Below, piece after piece: positions 32,743 through 46,290 of a DNA stretch of 64,000 bases. Every line of letters begins with the position of its first letter. The stretch's first letter is position 1. Source of the DNA: Ottelia alismoides (Eukaryota; Streptophyta; Magnoliopsida; Alismatales; Hydrocharitaceae); contig JAZKJV010007250.1 in the NCBI GenBank assembly GCA_037367405.1, positions 124,001 through 188,000 on the forward strand, given 5' to 3'. The notes beneath the pieces were generated by a model. The model was given only the letters and a program-made list of their open reading frames with translations, was not told the origin of the DNA and searched no databases. The position numbers and the translations under genes are program-made.

Positions 32743-35700
32743 TGATGAATCTCCATTTCATCACCTTTATTCTATCATTTTGGCCTCAAAAACCCCAGCA
32801 AATGCATTTAAATAGCATCAAATTCTACAAAATAGCATTCATGATTCATTGTATTAATTATACATTAAATATTGTGTTTAATGCCAAAATTATAGAATAA
32901 AGAAAAGAAAAGAAAAAGGAATAAAATATTGGAGATATTTTATGACTCAAACTCCGAGACCAAGGCCAACATGGTATTGGTCGACAAGGAATAAAGTAGG
33001 GGGAGATAAGGGCCAGTGTACAATAAATACATCATTTATTTATTCATGCATTTATGCATTTTTGACACATGTTTTGTACATACTTATTTATTCATCAAAT
33101 AAAGAAACTTTGTACATGAAAGTTGTAGATAATAATGTAAATAAAAATACAAAATTGAATTTGTGTAAAAATAATACTCATTGCACAATTTATACACAAA
33201 ATAAAAAGCCAAAATCTCAACTTCACAGACCCATATCTTGCAAATAAAAACTCCAAATCACCCAAACTCACCTTTAATGGTATATAGAATTCCAAGAACT
33301 ATTTATTAAAATTGGTTTCATAATTTTTTGAGTCCATATGCAGAAGTTAGGTTTTTGGCCCTTCTTGTATATAGGATTGATTAAAATATTCTTTTTATTA
33401 AATATTCACTATTTTTATAAATTCATATTTTTAGAATTTTGTAACTGATGTACATAATGCATACACACATTAAAAGTAATGGAAAATCAAAAATAATTTG
33501 TAAAATAAAATAAGTCTACAAAAATTCATAGACAAAATACCCATGCTATATATCTATACATAAATAAAAAGGATTTTATTCCTTGGTTCTTTTATTCTTT
33601 TATATTTTTATAATAATGTATACATTATACATAACTCATTAAAAATACAAACCCAAAATAAAAATCAAGAAAATACAAATAATAAATTAAGTATACAAAA
33701 TACATAGGTAAAAGACCTATAAAGATACCTACATATACCTATACCTATTTCTTTAAAAATATAAATAAACTCCTAAAAATTAAATAAAAATACCTTTATA
33801 CTCACAAAAATAAATTATAAATTTATAAAATAAGTCAATAAAATAATAAAAGAAAATAAACAAATTAAAAATAAAATACCCAAAAATACATGTAAATACA
33901 TACATATACACATTATTAAATTAAAACCATAATAAAACACTTCGAAAAATTCAATAAAAATAATAAATAAATACTAGACGAAATAATACACATTTTTTAT
34001 TTTATAAGAAAAAATTAATAAAATCGTTTAAGGTGTCAAATAAATCAATCTCTAATCATGTCTCCTATTTTGGCGGCTAGCGGCCGACGTGGACCAATCG
34101 CAAGCCGGCCTTCGTTGACCTCTGGTCAACTGTCCCATCCAAAGCCCTGCGCTTCTGGACTGTCCATTCCCTCGATTTCATGCATTTTTCCCGGGTACAC
34201 CATCCATCAATCGATGATGCTTCCTTCACAAGAATTGCTCTCTAATCTTCCATGATGCCCGCCAAAATCTTAGATCAATTAGATATTCATTGGATCAGCC
34301 AATAATCGCCGGTCAATAAGGCCAATCACCAATGTCTATAAATAAGTAGCTCCGCCTCCTTCCTCGAATTTGGCCACTTTTAATCCGATCTCAAGCCTTG
34401 ATTCTAGTCCTAGGACATTCCTCGTGACAGGGGGTGTGTGATGGTGCCTCGAATCGGCCGGAGGGAGGATAGTTTTGTCGCGGCGGAGCTCCGGCGTCCG
34501 CCCTGCTCCCTAGAGGACCCCAGGTATAATAGATGTCTCTCTCTTTGCTTTTTAGTTAGTTTCTAATGTTAGCTTTCCATTCCAGTCATTAGATTAGGTT
34601 TTAGTTAATTACCTTAGCTTAAAAATCAAAATTCGAAGTTCGCCGGAGCGGAACCATAAACCCCACTGTTTCTGCCCGCCATTCGCATCCCATATCATTC
34701 CTCGTCACATTCTCCATCGAACACACACCTCAGATCAACCCAGGACCTTCGGTCTTGGCGAATCGGGGCTCCACCTCCGCCGTTCGCCGGAGCCCCTCTG
34801 CCCACCTTCATTTTTCGTTGCAGCTTCAAAACCCCGGGTCGAGGAGATAGCTCTCTCGCCCGTGGTTCTTCCTATGCAGGTACATCGAGGAATAGAGCCC
34901 ATCTGGGCTTGCATTGAACCAGGAAGAGGTTCCTGGGGGCCCCCTTCTACTCCGACCTCGCTCCATCGACTCGGACCCCCAGGAACCATGAAAGCACCAT
35001 CAGTCAACGCGGGATGTCATCAGCTACGAGCGGAGCGCGTCAGAGGCAAGGAAGGTGCCCGGAGGAGCCTGAGCTGCCCGATCGAAGCTCGCCGGGGGCG
35101 AGCTTCTTCCTTGTTCTTCCAGGCAGCTTCAGCACCGTCAGATCGAAGGAGTCAGCCCAGATTGAACTAGGGCCGTCAGATGAAGCACTGCACCGACCGT
35201 TCGATCAGCGAGGCTGATCTAATCTCCGCCGTCATCTGCGAATCGTCATCAGCCGACAGGAGCACGACGCGTGGCAAGTGGACGCGGTCCAACCGTCGGA
35301 TCGCATGCCTTATTTGGGGGTAAATTTCACATCTAGCCCCCGCCTTTTTGTATTTATAGTTTAATACCAAAAATAAAAAGTCACGTTGTAAATAAAGTGT
35401 ATATTTTACAGAAGGACCCCCAATGTTTTTAGATTTATATTTTAGTCCTTCCGAGCCTCACATGCAGCAACCACGTGAGGCGCGTGAAAATTGCATGTAA
35501 ACCCTGCCGTGTTTTTGTAATTATAAAATGGTCCTGAAAATATAAGTTTACGTGTTTTTTTATTGTGATTTTTGCATGAATGCCCCTGAGAGATAATTTA
35601 ATTGCAAAAATACCCCTGCCAGGCCATTTAGTTTTGAATGCTTTGTTTATTTATTTTGTGCTCCATATTTATTCGAAAAATTTTACAAAAATAGACTTAA

Positions 35701-36824
35701 GCTCCTGATTGGTTGTTCTTGCACGCCCTATTTTTAGTTTTGCATTTTATTGCAATTATTAAAAATCAAAAACATGTCTTTTATTCACTGTCTAACTTAT
35801 AAAATCCCAAAAAAATATGAAAATGCCTCGAAAACTTCCAAAAAAATTCCCTATGGTGCATGTTGACCTACGTTAGTATCAATCCAAAAATCCCTAAAAA
35901 TCTCAAAAAGAAAACCTTAAAAACCCAAAAATACCCAAAAATTTCAAAAAAATGTATAAAATCAAAGAAAAATCAGAAAAAAATAAATTCAGTCCCTATT
36001 TATGCTTGGTTTTATTATCTTTATTAGAAAAATAGTGTGGAAAATTTTTGAGGTTGTTTGCTATTTTTAATGCTTATTTTTCTGACAGCCAGAGCCTATT
36101 CCACTGTTCGCTCTTATTTTGCTATTTAAAAATACATAAAATGTTTGGAACAATGCCAAAAAAACCACAAAAACAGTAAAAAATCATAAAAACCCCAAAA
36201 AGACTTTATCCCTGAATTTTTGATTTTTTTGAGTATTTTTATAAATAGTATAGTACCTCTTTATGTATATGTATGTATTGCCTAAAAAAAGAGAATATAT
36301 ATATATATATCTAATTACTTTCATATATTTATATATTTATTTATTAACCCTAATATATAAAAAAATGTATTTTATCATATTTATATATACCTATATATAT
36401 TGCATGTATTACAAGCTATATACTAACCCTCTATGGGTATACATATATCTATAAATATATATTTAATATATATATATATATATATTACCTAATTATGTTA
36501 TTAAAAACAATAAAAAAATATAATATATAAAATAAAAAAAATCTAAAATTCAAAAACCCACTTCACACAAGGATGACTCTGAGATACATGTAGAATATGG
36601 TATTTTGTATTGCTCTCTGTGGTTCGACCTCTACATGCTTGTCACTGTACATTTTATGGTAGAGTAAATATAGATTAATTCACATTTCTTTTTTGAGCTT
36701 CATTGTTTTATTCTTTGATTGTGGGTTAAATGCTGATTAACACCGGTCTTCTATGAATGGTCGCCTCAGCGACAACACTTTTATATCTTTCATGGTGACC
36801 CTCGTGGAAAACCGCCTGTTATCA
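32743..36824 (+). repeat. 3' LTR of element A (4,082 bp)
   Basis: Direct repeat of 17144-21248 with few substitutions and some indels. Starts TGATGAATCTCC, ends CTGTTATCA, followed by the GGCAT duplication. TATA box at 34337-34344. Relative to the 5' LTR it lacks part of a GC palindrome (see 34641-34660) and differs in the length of AT microsatellites near 36295 and 36468. Confidence 0.96.
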
Positions 36825-36829
36825 GGCAT
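36825..36829. repeat. Target-site duplication GGCAT, right copy
   Basis: Identical to 17139-17143. It shows that 36830 was contiguous with 17143 before element A inserted. Confidence 0.95.
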
Positions 36830-38532
36830 GTATTGAGGTTAAGGATTACATTGATTATTTGAGTAAGCCAGGAAGATGTGATTATGGTTGGGATGAGTGT
36901 GCTTTGTTTGGTGGATCTTGGGTTTGACTTGTGCATAGACATTATTGAGGATTCTGATTTTGCACAATTACATGTGTAATGTTCTATCGAAGATTTCTAA
37001 TCGCACAAACCGAATTGAGGATGCAATTTATTCACGATGGTTTAATGATGATTCCTTGAGTTGTGAATGTCTGATCTTTTATTCGTTTCCACATGTCTTG
37101 ATTTAGATGTTTGATGTACTATCTCTTTAAGTACCTCAACGCGATGGTGCTCGAAACCAGCAAGGTTTCACTCATCCTATTGATTGATATATCCTCCATC
37201 TCATGCCTCTCCTGTCCCCATTAGGCACTTAGAGGATTTCCGTCTGATGTCTTGATCCATCTCAGATGATTTGGTTGATTAGAGGGATCGCATTATGACT
37301 GAGCTTATGATCTTTATCCCTCCCATAGTCTTATGCCCTCCTGCTGATTGATCTACTTCCTGAGGACATGATACTAGATCTCAACATTACCCTAAATTTC
37401 ATTGACTTAGCTTGCATTACTCCTCGAGGAGTGTCTATGGGTGGGTGAAACATTTTCTTTACGATAGGTTTTACTTACTACTTGTGATTCTGGTCTGTCG
37501 GAGAATGGAACTGAGTCGTCTGGTATGAGCTTTCAGTCTCGCTGGCTGGTTGTGTATCTAATCTGTTGAATCAAGAGATCGATTATCCTAGTTGTCTGAC
37601 TCCTTTAAGTCTACTCTCCTTGATGATCCTCGCAAGGATGAACCATATTCCTCTGATTATTCTTTGTTTAGTTATCAGCTCTCCCTGAGGGTTATCTGCG
37701 ATAGACTGCTACATGTTCTAGATCTCCAGTCTCTTTCTCTATTGGATAATCAATCTCTCTCCTGCTGAGACCACCTTTATTGATCCGTCTGATGGATCTG
37801 ACTCCTTTGAGTCCTCTCTCCTTGAATACCCTCGCAAGGATTAAATCTATCTAATTATTCATTGCTTATCATGTATCACTATCAAAGGGTTATCTGTAGC
37901 AGGATACATTATCTTGTGGGTACTCAGTTTCACTTCTGGTGTCTCCGACCTGGTGGAGCACAGAGCCAAGTTTTCTTATTTTTGTACTCGATCTCATCTC
38001 TAGTTATGTATTCAATTGGCAGGATCACAAGATCGAGTCTTCTGAATTTGCTTGTGACCTCTGACTCATTTGAGTCTGCTCGCCTTGAACACCCTTACAA
38101 GGTTAAGACGTGTCTTGTGATATTCAGTGTGTTCTTGATCTTTCGACCTTATGTTTGTCAGATATCGAGCTGTGTAGAGAGTCTCTACTTCTTCACTTTT
38201 CATATCTTATCGAGACTATAAGTGACATGGAGGAATCTGCACTGCTCCTTCCTCCTCCATGTCTTACGCTATCGACTTGTTCCCTTACATTGTTCTTATG
38301 AGCGGATTTCTTGCTTCCCGCTACCGGATCCTGGCTTAGTTTTAGATCTGTTCTCCAGGTAGCTGAGACCCATATAATTGCATTTTTGGGTATTGTTCTT
38401 TTTATGACCGCGTCGTTGTTCTCCGAGGGAGACAACGATAAGAATATGGTATTTGATTGTCATATATCGTCCGATCAGCATTTTACTGGTTGTATATATG
38501 TGTGTTTCCATTCCTACATGAAAAATCACACT
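36830..38532 (+). other. Continuation of the B insertion site, unassigned, with degenerate repeats
   Basis: By the target duplication this DNA continues the B leader. I find no gag or pol block. Between about 37595 and 38110 a unit recurs three times (GACTCCTTTAAGTCTACTCT at 37598, related copies at 37800 and 38063; spacing about 202 and 263 bases). In one frame the units give DSF(E/K)S.LL(D/E).PRKD-like peptides, so they may be relics of a repetitive coding segment. Function not recognised. Confidence 0.45.
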
Positions 38533-41500
38533 TGATCTAATGTTCTGAAGAAAGAATAAACAATGGTCGTTGTATCGACCAGGTAAATTTTACCAGAAAA
38601 ATTATTTATTTCTATTATTTATACCCCTAAACTCAAAGGTATAACGATAAGTACGGGAGTATCAAACTCAGGGAGGAAAACTATGGAAAACTAAGGTAAA
38701 CTAATAGGGGGACTTAGGGAAATGGATTTCTTGATTTTTATTTAATTAGGGAATTTTTCTAAATTTTTATTTAATTTTATAAATTTATTTTTGTTTTTAT
38801 GGTTTTATATACCAATAAATAGAGAAATATATGTATTTTATTTTATTTTTTATATTTTTTTCTTATGTACTTTTTATGCTTTTTAATTTTATTTCCTATT
38901 TTTGTGAGTTTTTTAAAGGTTTTTAATATTTTATGGGGTTTGAAATTTTTATAAAGTGAAAAATATTTTTTTATTCAAATCAGGGATTTATTTTTTATTT
39001 TCAAAATAGTAAACAATGAGAAATTTTTTTATTTTTACGAAAAATAGGTAAAATACCTTTCTAATAAGGTATATTGCGTGTTTTTATGATTTTTCATGAA
39101 TTAGTTATGTATTTTTGAAGTTTTATGTATTTTTGAATTTTTTTATTGATTTTAATATCTAATTTTTATTTTTTTTTGTTTAATATGTAAAATATAGCAA
39201 AATATGTCTTATATAGTTTTTTAAGATTTTTAAAAGTATTTTTCTATTTTTGTATTTTTATGAATTTATGTATTTTTTGTATTTCCAAATTTTAAAAAAT
39301 AGAAAATATTTTTATTTTTCAAAACTATTATAATAAAGTATTTTTAGGTACTTTATTATATTTTTTACTAAGTATTTTATTTAATATGATTATGATATGT
39401 ATATAGTTAATAGTTTTATTAGTAGGGGCTCAATTGTAATTAACAGGAATATAGGGGCATGTAATAATATGCAGAAACACAGAGGGTGGGACTGTAAAAA
39501 GCCCAAAACGCACGTGCATGTAGTTTCTCAACTACTGGACCTTTTTGAGATTTACAAGAGTAGCGGGGGATTCAATGAAAATTGCCCAAAAAAATGTAGC
39601 AAGGCAAGCGTTGGGGCGACGCTTCTATACTGATGTTGACGCATGGCGTGATGAGGGCCATGCAATCGGAGTTGAATCGATTGCTCCTGATTGATCTGGA
39701 ATCGGGCATTTATTCTTTCCCAAATGCGTGAATGGCAGCGGTGCTTTGATTCACGGTCTGTAAGCGATGCTTCGGGAAGAGATTGCTATTGAGGTGTTGC
39801 TCGATCTCCATGTGTTGCTCATGCATGTATGATTGTCGACAGTGCTCCTCGAAGTCGTTAACTGCAATGCGTCTAGTGGAGGCTCAATTCAAGCCTCCAG
39901 GTGCCTCTTATTCAAATCGAGGGTGGTGGAGCTTCGTCTTTGGATCTCCGATGAAGGTGCTGCTCGGCCCTAGATGGTTAAATCTACAGTAGGTGGTTCT
40001 CGAGATGTTCAAGAAAATGGATCTCATAAGATAGTTGACGATCTGTAGTTGGTCCTCTAGGAAAATTGAAGGGCTGATCTTGGTGACGGTTATCGTGCTT
40101 CGAGATAGTGCTCGAGGTCTGATCGAAGGTTGACGGTAGAGCTCTCAAATCGAAGTTGTTGATATATCGTCTTCTACGATTCCAGATATTCAACTTGATC
40201 AGACGACGATAGATGATGATCTTTAAGCGAAGGCGTTCAGAACTGTGTGCTTGATCACGATGTTGGAGCTCTCGAATCTCCAGGTACTGCTCGTGCATGT
40301 GCTCCAATCAGGTAGTTTGACACGATGCAGATGGCGAAGTTTTTTCCAAAATATGATGAATGGCGGCGGGACCTCGAGCATTCCAGTCGGTGATGGATTC
40401 CCGAATCAATTTACAGGCGTGCGATGCTCCACTCAAGCGCCTCCATATGCTCTGCTATAACTTGGAATTGATGAATCAACTTGAGGTCGGTGCCTCTATC
40501 CAAGCAAATAGAAGGGATGAATGACGGAGCTTCGATGGGCGAAGGATGAAGCTCCAATCTCTGATAACCCTATATGATCGGAGATGGAAGGTATGTGGGT
40601 TAAAATGGAAATGAAGTGGTTGCAAAGATGCATGCGATTCAGCAAGGTTATCGAATCAGATTATAGTATTAAACTGAAGAGGAGATGGATTGGATAGAAA
40701 GGATAACAGTGGAGATTGCGAAGAGAAGTAAAGAGAAAATAGAGGAGAGGAGTCTAACTAGAAAGGGAAGAGAGAATCACATATGGACACAAAGCTTGGC
40801 GAAGCTCCGCTGGGTACTCGCCTCAATGGTCGACGATGGCCATAGGCTCGACGTAGAGGAGCCAATCCTGACTATAGTGATGGACCACATCGGACCTCCC
40901 TATCTTCCTCGCTACAATGGCCTGACTCGCTCCAATCACGAACAAGGAGTACGAAGCTCATTGGAAGAAAATGAAGAAAATGGCTGATCTACTCAAGCTC
41001 CAAGGGGTACATATCCTTATATAAGTGAGATTGCATGGAGAGCACAACCGGAGGTCTCGTCACTGGCGGAGGAAAATACGGGAGGCGAGAAGGTTGGACG
41101 AACGGCCCAACATCCAGGTCATTAGGTCATTGGACGGAGGAAGAAGAGAAGAGGGGAAACGACAGAGAAAAAGAGTCAGGGATGAAAGGAAATGGGGAAG
41201 AGAAAGGAAAAAGGGAAATTAGGAGAGAGAGAAATTTATTAATAATTAAATAATTAAACAAAATAATAATTTTATTTAAATTAAATTAATAAATTATCAA
41301 TGATTTAATAAATAATTTTAAAATTAATTAATAATTAATGAATTACATAAATAATTAATTTCTATTATTTAATTAGTTAAATAAATACATACAAAGATAA
41401 TAAGTACATTATATATATTAAGTTAATTATTTTAATTATTTAAATAATTTTAAATTTTAATAAATTTATTTATTTTTATTTTATATTAATAATAAAATAT

Positions 41501-42559
41501 TAATAAAATATAAGAATAAAAGAAATAAGAAAAAATAAATAAAATAGGATTAAGATATATTGTACAATTTATACCAATGGGGTCCGAAAACCTACTTTTT
41601 ACATATTAACTCTAATTTTAGTGAAATTTGTTAGATAATTTTCTACAACAAACTTTACAAGTAAGTACATCCAATTCGGAGTTCATATGGCCGAGTTATG
41701 AGGTCAGAAGCTTAGGTTCGCAGCTTTTTAATTTTGGGATTTATTGGCATTTATTGATAGATAATTTTAAGTTATATTTCTACATTTTTTATTAATTTTT
41801 ATAAACATTTTAGAAAAGAATGAAGTTAAATGAGATTAGGAATAAATAAATAAATAGAAAATGAAGCAAATTTATATACATATAGTACATATATACAAAG
41901 GGATCCAAATGCCAAAACTAACACGTTTTATTCTAATACTTTTTGGTATTTTTAGTAAATACTATTAGTTAAAAATAGAGTTTAAAAGTGAGTTTGGTCA
42001 ATTTGGAGTTCTCTATAAATAGTTATAAACCTTGGAAGTTGGCTTTTTAGGCTTTTTAGGTTCATCTTAATTAATTATATATATATATATATATTAAATA
42101 ATTTTTTAGATATTTTTATAAATTAAGATATATTATTATAGACAACTTTTGTGAATAAGATATTTTTATTTGAGATGATATCAATGATAAATAAAATAGG
42201 CAAGCATATGTACAAGGTGAAAATTGTGTAAATGTATTTTTGTTATCTTGATTTTCTGACATTTTTATAAATTAGGATCCATATCTCCCCCTACTAATTT
42301 ATTTTGTCAACCAAGTCAATATTGACCAGGTCTCAGGGTTAGGATCAGTTTGTACATATTTCATATCTACATCCTTCTTTTCTTTTATTTTCCTTTTTCC
42401 CTTTATTATTTTATTTTAGATAAAATAATTGTTTAATACATAATATTAACAAATGTGATTAGAATGTTAACTAATGAGAATTAGCGAGTATTTACATGTA
42501 TTTTACTGAGGATTTTAGCCAAAATGAAATAATAGAGGCGATGAATCGTGGATTCATCA
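38533..42559 (-). repeat. LTR H, minus strand (about 4.0 kb)
   Basis: The right end carries the sense start TGATGAATC with a palindromic partner (42539-42559), then a U3 that aligns with LTR D over several hundred bases, including the purine motif near 42281-42310. A TATATAAGG box lies at 41015-41023 (minus strand), next to the GC-rich block (39620-41200). The left end keeps a GGTCGTTGT element like the other LTR ends, but its exact terminus (38533) is tentative. Neither a PBS nor a PPT flanks it and I found no 5-base duplication, so it is a solo LTR with decayed edges or a rearranged fragment. Confidence 0.65.
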
Positions 42560-42612
42560 CAATTCTTCTGCATGTTGATTTGCACCCCAAATCATTCGGT
42601 ATATTTTTGTGT

Positions 42613-43089
42613 CTATACTTAGGACGTACTTTGTCCTAAGTATAGGGGATTGCAACCATCATGTGTTCATGTCCGTCCTGTTTCATTATTCATGTTGTTG
42701 CCTAGACTTAAGGATCTCTTACCCTAAGAATAGGGGGAGTGATGTATATATTTGCCCAATGTATTTTCTCTTTTCTTTTTATCCTTTTATCCCTCACATG
42801 TCTCCTCTCTTGTTGATATTCCGGTCTATACTTAGGTATATTTTACCTTAAGTATAGAGAGAGACATGACGAGTCGTTAATCTATTTATTCCCACCCTCA
42901 ACCCTCCCTGCATATAGCTACAGCCTGCTCTACTTAGGATTATTTCATCCTAAGTATAAGGGAGACGGTTGACTTCTCATTCATTGATTCTTTACTCGTT
43001 GTCGTATAGTCTCTTCTATACTTAGTACGAGTTATGTCTTTTCTTTTCTCTTCGATCTATAAGAACATGGCTCAAGCTAAGTATAGGGG
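42613..43089 (+). repeat. Array of five PPT-like hairpins, element F
   Basis: Hairpins at 42613-42648, 42702-42737, 42826-42858, 42928-42963 and 43016-43089. The first has the same arms and the same GTACTTT loop as H1 of element A. The third matches A-H2, the fourth A-H3 (GGAT/ATCC stem) and the fifth is the long A-H4 with GTACGAGTTATGTCT. The second is an extra unit. Most right arms end in TAAGTATAG plus G-rich sequence. The order and orientation match element A. Confidence 0.88.
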
Positions 43090-44370
43090 ATCGTATATAC
43101 ATTGTGTATGCTTTATCCATAACTCGTACATTCATATTTTCAATAAGTATAGCTAAAATACAATTAATTATTTGTAAAAGAACACACTTGTATAAAAGTC
43201 ATCAAAGTCTTTATATATACTGATTAATAAATATGGTTAAAATGTTTTTGCAAAATGTTTATACAATAGTTTGAAAATCTATTTGAAAAATCCTTTGAAA
43301 ATTATTTGGAAAATATTTTGTGAAGTATTTTCAACCTTTGTAATTTGTTTTGTTTGTAAAAATATATTGTCTTTGTTTGAAATAAAATGTTTTGAAAATC
43401 TATTTGTAAATGGTTTGAAAAATGGTTGTAACAATATTTTGAAAAATCTATGTGTACTTTTTGAAAAGTCTTTGCAAAATGATTTTCAAATTTTGTAAAT
43501 GTTTGTAAAAAATATTTGTCCAATTAATTTGTAGAATAAGTTTTCAAAATGTTTGCAAAACTTTTCAAATTATTTTGAGAACTATTTATATAATTCAAGC
43601 AAATAAAGACCTGTTACAAAATGTTTATATACAAACTTGTAAATTCCTAAAACCCAATTCTTATACATAACTACTCCCGTATAAATATTTGTACCTATTT
43701 CTTTTCCTAAAACCTTTTTGTTTTGAAAATCCCTCAAAATTTACAAAATTAAAAGTCCCAAAAACCTCTATAAAAACCTTTTTCAAAATTTGCATAAAAT
43801 TTAGAAAACATTTTAAAAATTCATAAAAAGACCAAAATCAGAAAATTACATCATAAAAATACTTTTCTTGCATTGTGCATAACACTTGCATTTTTTGAAT
43901 AGAAATTGATAATTGAACTAGTCTAACTAAAATCCAAAGATTGAGCTTGGTTGGACCTTAATATATTTAATTACAGGAACCTTATAGGAACTGGAATTGA
44001 GACACTTCAAGTCTTCTTGACTTAATTCTTTGAGACCACGAGACTTGGTTCAATGTCATCTTGATTGTCTAAGTAGAATATTGCATAACATACGCATGAC
44101 TCTTGTTGATAATGACCTAGCTTGCACACCTGCACCTTTCGCTTTGCTCACCTCAGTTGAAGTGGTAGAGGGTTCGATTTGTCGACATGTGACACAAGCC
44201 AATGGAAACATCGGAAGTCACACTTTTGTGTCCATTGTACCCCAACCTGATCTAGTAGCAAAGAGGTCTAAAGATTGGAGTTGTGGGTTGGAATAATACT
44301 TCAAAAGAGGGATAGTCTACTGGATCAATAGGAAAAAGTCCACATGTAAATGTTGTTGTATATAGCATTA
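43090..44370 (+). other. 3' region of a plus-strand Athila element (F)
   Basis: After the hairpins come a TTTGAAAA-rich tract (43250-43600), with an antisense ORF at 43302-43523 (DFSKYCYNHFSNHLQ), and then blocks shared with the A 3' domain: CTCACCTCAGTTGAAGTGG (44151-44169) and 44238-44336, ending GGGATAGTCTACTGG. It breaks off near 44370, before any PPT. F may be the far end of element B, since both are plus strand and old; that is inference. Confidence 0.7.
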
Positions 44371-46290
44371 TAAAAAAGCTCGAACTCATAAATAAAGAAT
44401 CAATTAGAGAATTAGATTAATCAGTGAATTCCCTGACATGTGTATGTGAAAAGATATGGCTTAAGAAAATCAGAACACTTGGTCAATGTATACATAAATA
44501 GTAAGAAATATGACATTAATGTGTTGACAGAGTAGAGATGTCACCTAATGTTCCAATACTAGAGATTCTCCTAAAGACGCAATCCTCAACACTAGGGATT
44601 AAAACTAGTCTTACTTCAATCCATTGCCTCTTTAGTTCGTCAAACTTCAAGTGTGTATGAAAGGCTAGATAATGGAGGAAACAGAATGGTTTCATTTCTT
44701 TTCTCTCATTCATTGGAACAAGGTAACTCTCAAGTTTCTTATTAATTTCAATGCAATTTATTTTTATTGTTAATCAATGTGTCCATCAAAGAAGTTGAGC
44801 TATCTGTACTTGTTTTCCTGGGAGTACATCGAGGTGCGTCTTTTTCAAGTATCTAATATACTTACACCCAGAATAATATCATTTACGATGCAGAGCCCTT
44901 TTTGAAGTATTATCCCAACTCATAAAGCCTAATACTTTGGTCCAACTAGACATTTAAATGTTGGGAGAGCTCGCCTTTGGTGTAATCTCATATGGACGTG
45001 CTTTGTAATGTATTGATCTTTTATTATCTTCATCTTTTTTTATTTCTTTTCTTTTGGCTAGCTCCACTGCTTTTACCAAGGAATGGCACACACTGATCAA
45101 CAAATTAATTTAATGATATCATAATCTGGCACTTCGGTTTTAATCAAGAGATTGGTATGATATCCAAGTCCCATACTGGCTAAGATGCTGACGCTCGGGT
45201 TTCATTAAGCCTTCATTAATCTTATCCTATCCTCGAGTATCATAAAATCAAGTCTAAACTTGAATCTCAAATCCTAGTTCCTCAAGTGAAACCTCAACTC
45301 ATCTCAATCATGAATGCAATTGTGCAAGTGAGTGATGGTCAAATTCTTTAAGGAGGAGATTAAGCATGCAATAGAGCATACAAATCTTTCTAACTATAAA
45401 AGTTTTAATTATCAAGTCTAAGACCCTAGTGATTAAGACATGTTAACTCTAAGTCTTTGGACCTCATAAACCAAGTGTTAAAGATATAAACAAGCCTTGA
45501 GTGCAAATTGAAAGTGATAGGGAAAAACACCAAATTAGTAAGTATTATTTACAGAATTTTTTCAAAAAGATTTTATTAACAAGAATTAGAGAACGTGTAC
45601 CCTTAAGGAACAAGAACAGAACACAACAGACACTTACAAGACATTACAAGGATACCCACACCACACTACAAACTTTTGGCTCTCAAAAATCAGTCTTGAA
45701 CGTTTGGGGTTTAAAATCACATGTTCCATTATGTTTAACTTGCTTCCTTCTTACAGGTTAAACTTCAGAATTGAAATAATAAAGATCTTCATCAACTTGG
45801 AAAATGAATCACTTGGAATGATGCCATTCTTCCTCAAATGTAATATCCATATCCACACGGGAAGACCTAAAATATTCCAAAATAGAGGGAAGATATATCC
45901 AACCCTTGATTCCTGCAATAGACTTATGGGTTTTCTTTAAAAGAGACAAAACTAGACACACGAGGGAAATCTAACTTCCAAGTAAGGTGACAATTAGATG
46001 ACTGAATATCCTCAAGAAAAGGTGTAAGTTCCTCCATATCTAACTCTTCTAACAAAATATCATCTTCCTCAAGCGGCATCACTCTCTTCAAAGAACTCCT
46101 TATCGACTTGATTTTCTAAAATATAGGGTTTAAATCAAGACTCTCTTCCATGCTTGACTATGTAGAAAACTAGGTCTAGGCAACCTTTTATAGCCTAAGA
46201 ATCGACGGTCCAAAATATAATCGTTACACCCAAGGCACCCTTTCATAAACTAAGACTTCTCTTAGAAAATTGAAGTAAGGTTTGAATTTT
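44371..46290. other. Unassigned insert between F and E
   Basis: This 1.9 kb separates the plus-strand F from the minus-strand E, whose tails point toward it. It matches none of the repeated blocks seen elsewhere in the window. A small minus-strand ORF and a TATA-like box lie at its right end. Nothing else is recognised. Confidence 0.5.
45924..46079 (-). CDS. Small acidic ORF, unassigned
   Basis: 51 codons from Met at 46079 to a TAA at 45924-45926. The peptide starts MPLEEDDILLEELDMEELTP and continues into a hydrophobic/basic part. A minus-strand TATAAAAGG lies at 46184-46192, about 105 bases upstream of this Met, and an in-frame Met at 46151 is cut off by a TAG after 11 codons. Past the TAA another frame has further plausible coding sequence (…DMDITFEEEWHHS…), so this may be a relic of a longer gene. 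I do not recognise the family. Confidence 0.25.
   Translation of the reverse strand: MPLEEDDILLEELDMEELTPFLEDIQSSNCHLTWKLDFPRVSSFVSFKENP

Larger units (their letters stand above)
17144..36824 (+). mobile_element. Element A: complete Athila-lineage Ty3/gypsy retrotransposon (19,681 bp)
   Basis: A full-length element with paired LTRs (17144-21248 and 32743-36824), TG/CA ends, PBS, gag, protease, RT, RNase H, integrase, PPT and a perfect GGCAT target duplication. Sampling the two LTRs by eye gives a few percent divergence, mostly transitions, so the insertion is recent compared with every other copy here. Gag and pol each carry stops, so it is probably unable to move by itself. No env-like ORF is recognisable between pol and the 3' LTR; that 2.7 kb holds a hairpin array, an AT-rich tract and a conserved noncoding domain. 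It is nested in the leader of element B. Confidence 0.97.

Noticed and set aside
36830..38532. Assignment to element B gag or pol
   Set aside because: No gag, protease or RT motif was found in any frame. Only the target duplication ties this DNA to B.
38528..42564. LTR H as a clean solo LTR with target duplication
   Set aside because: Flanks at the proposed ends (ACACT and CAATT) do not match, and shifting the left end to nearby TG dinucleotides gave no 5-base duplication.
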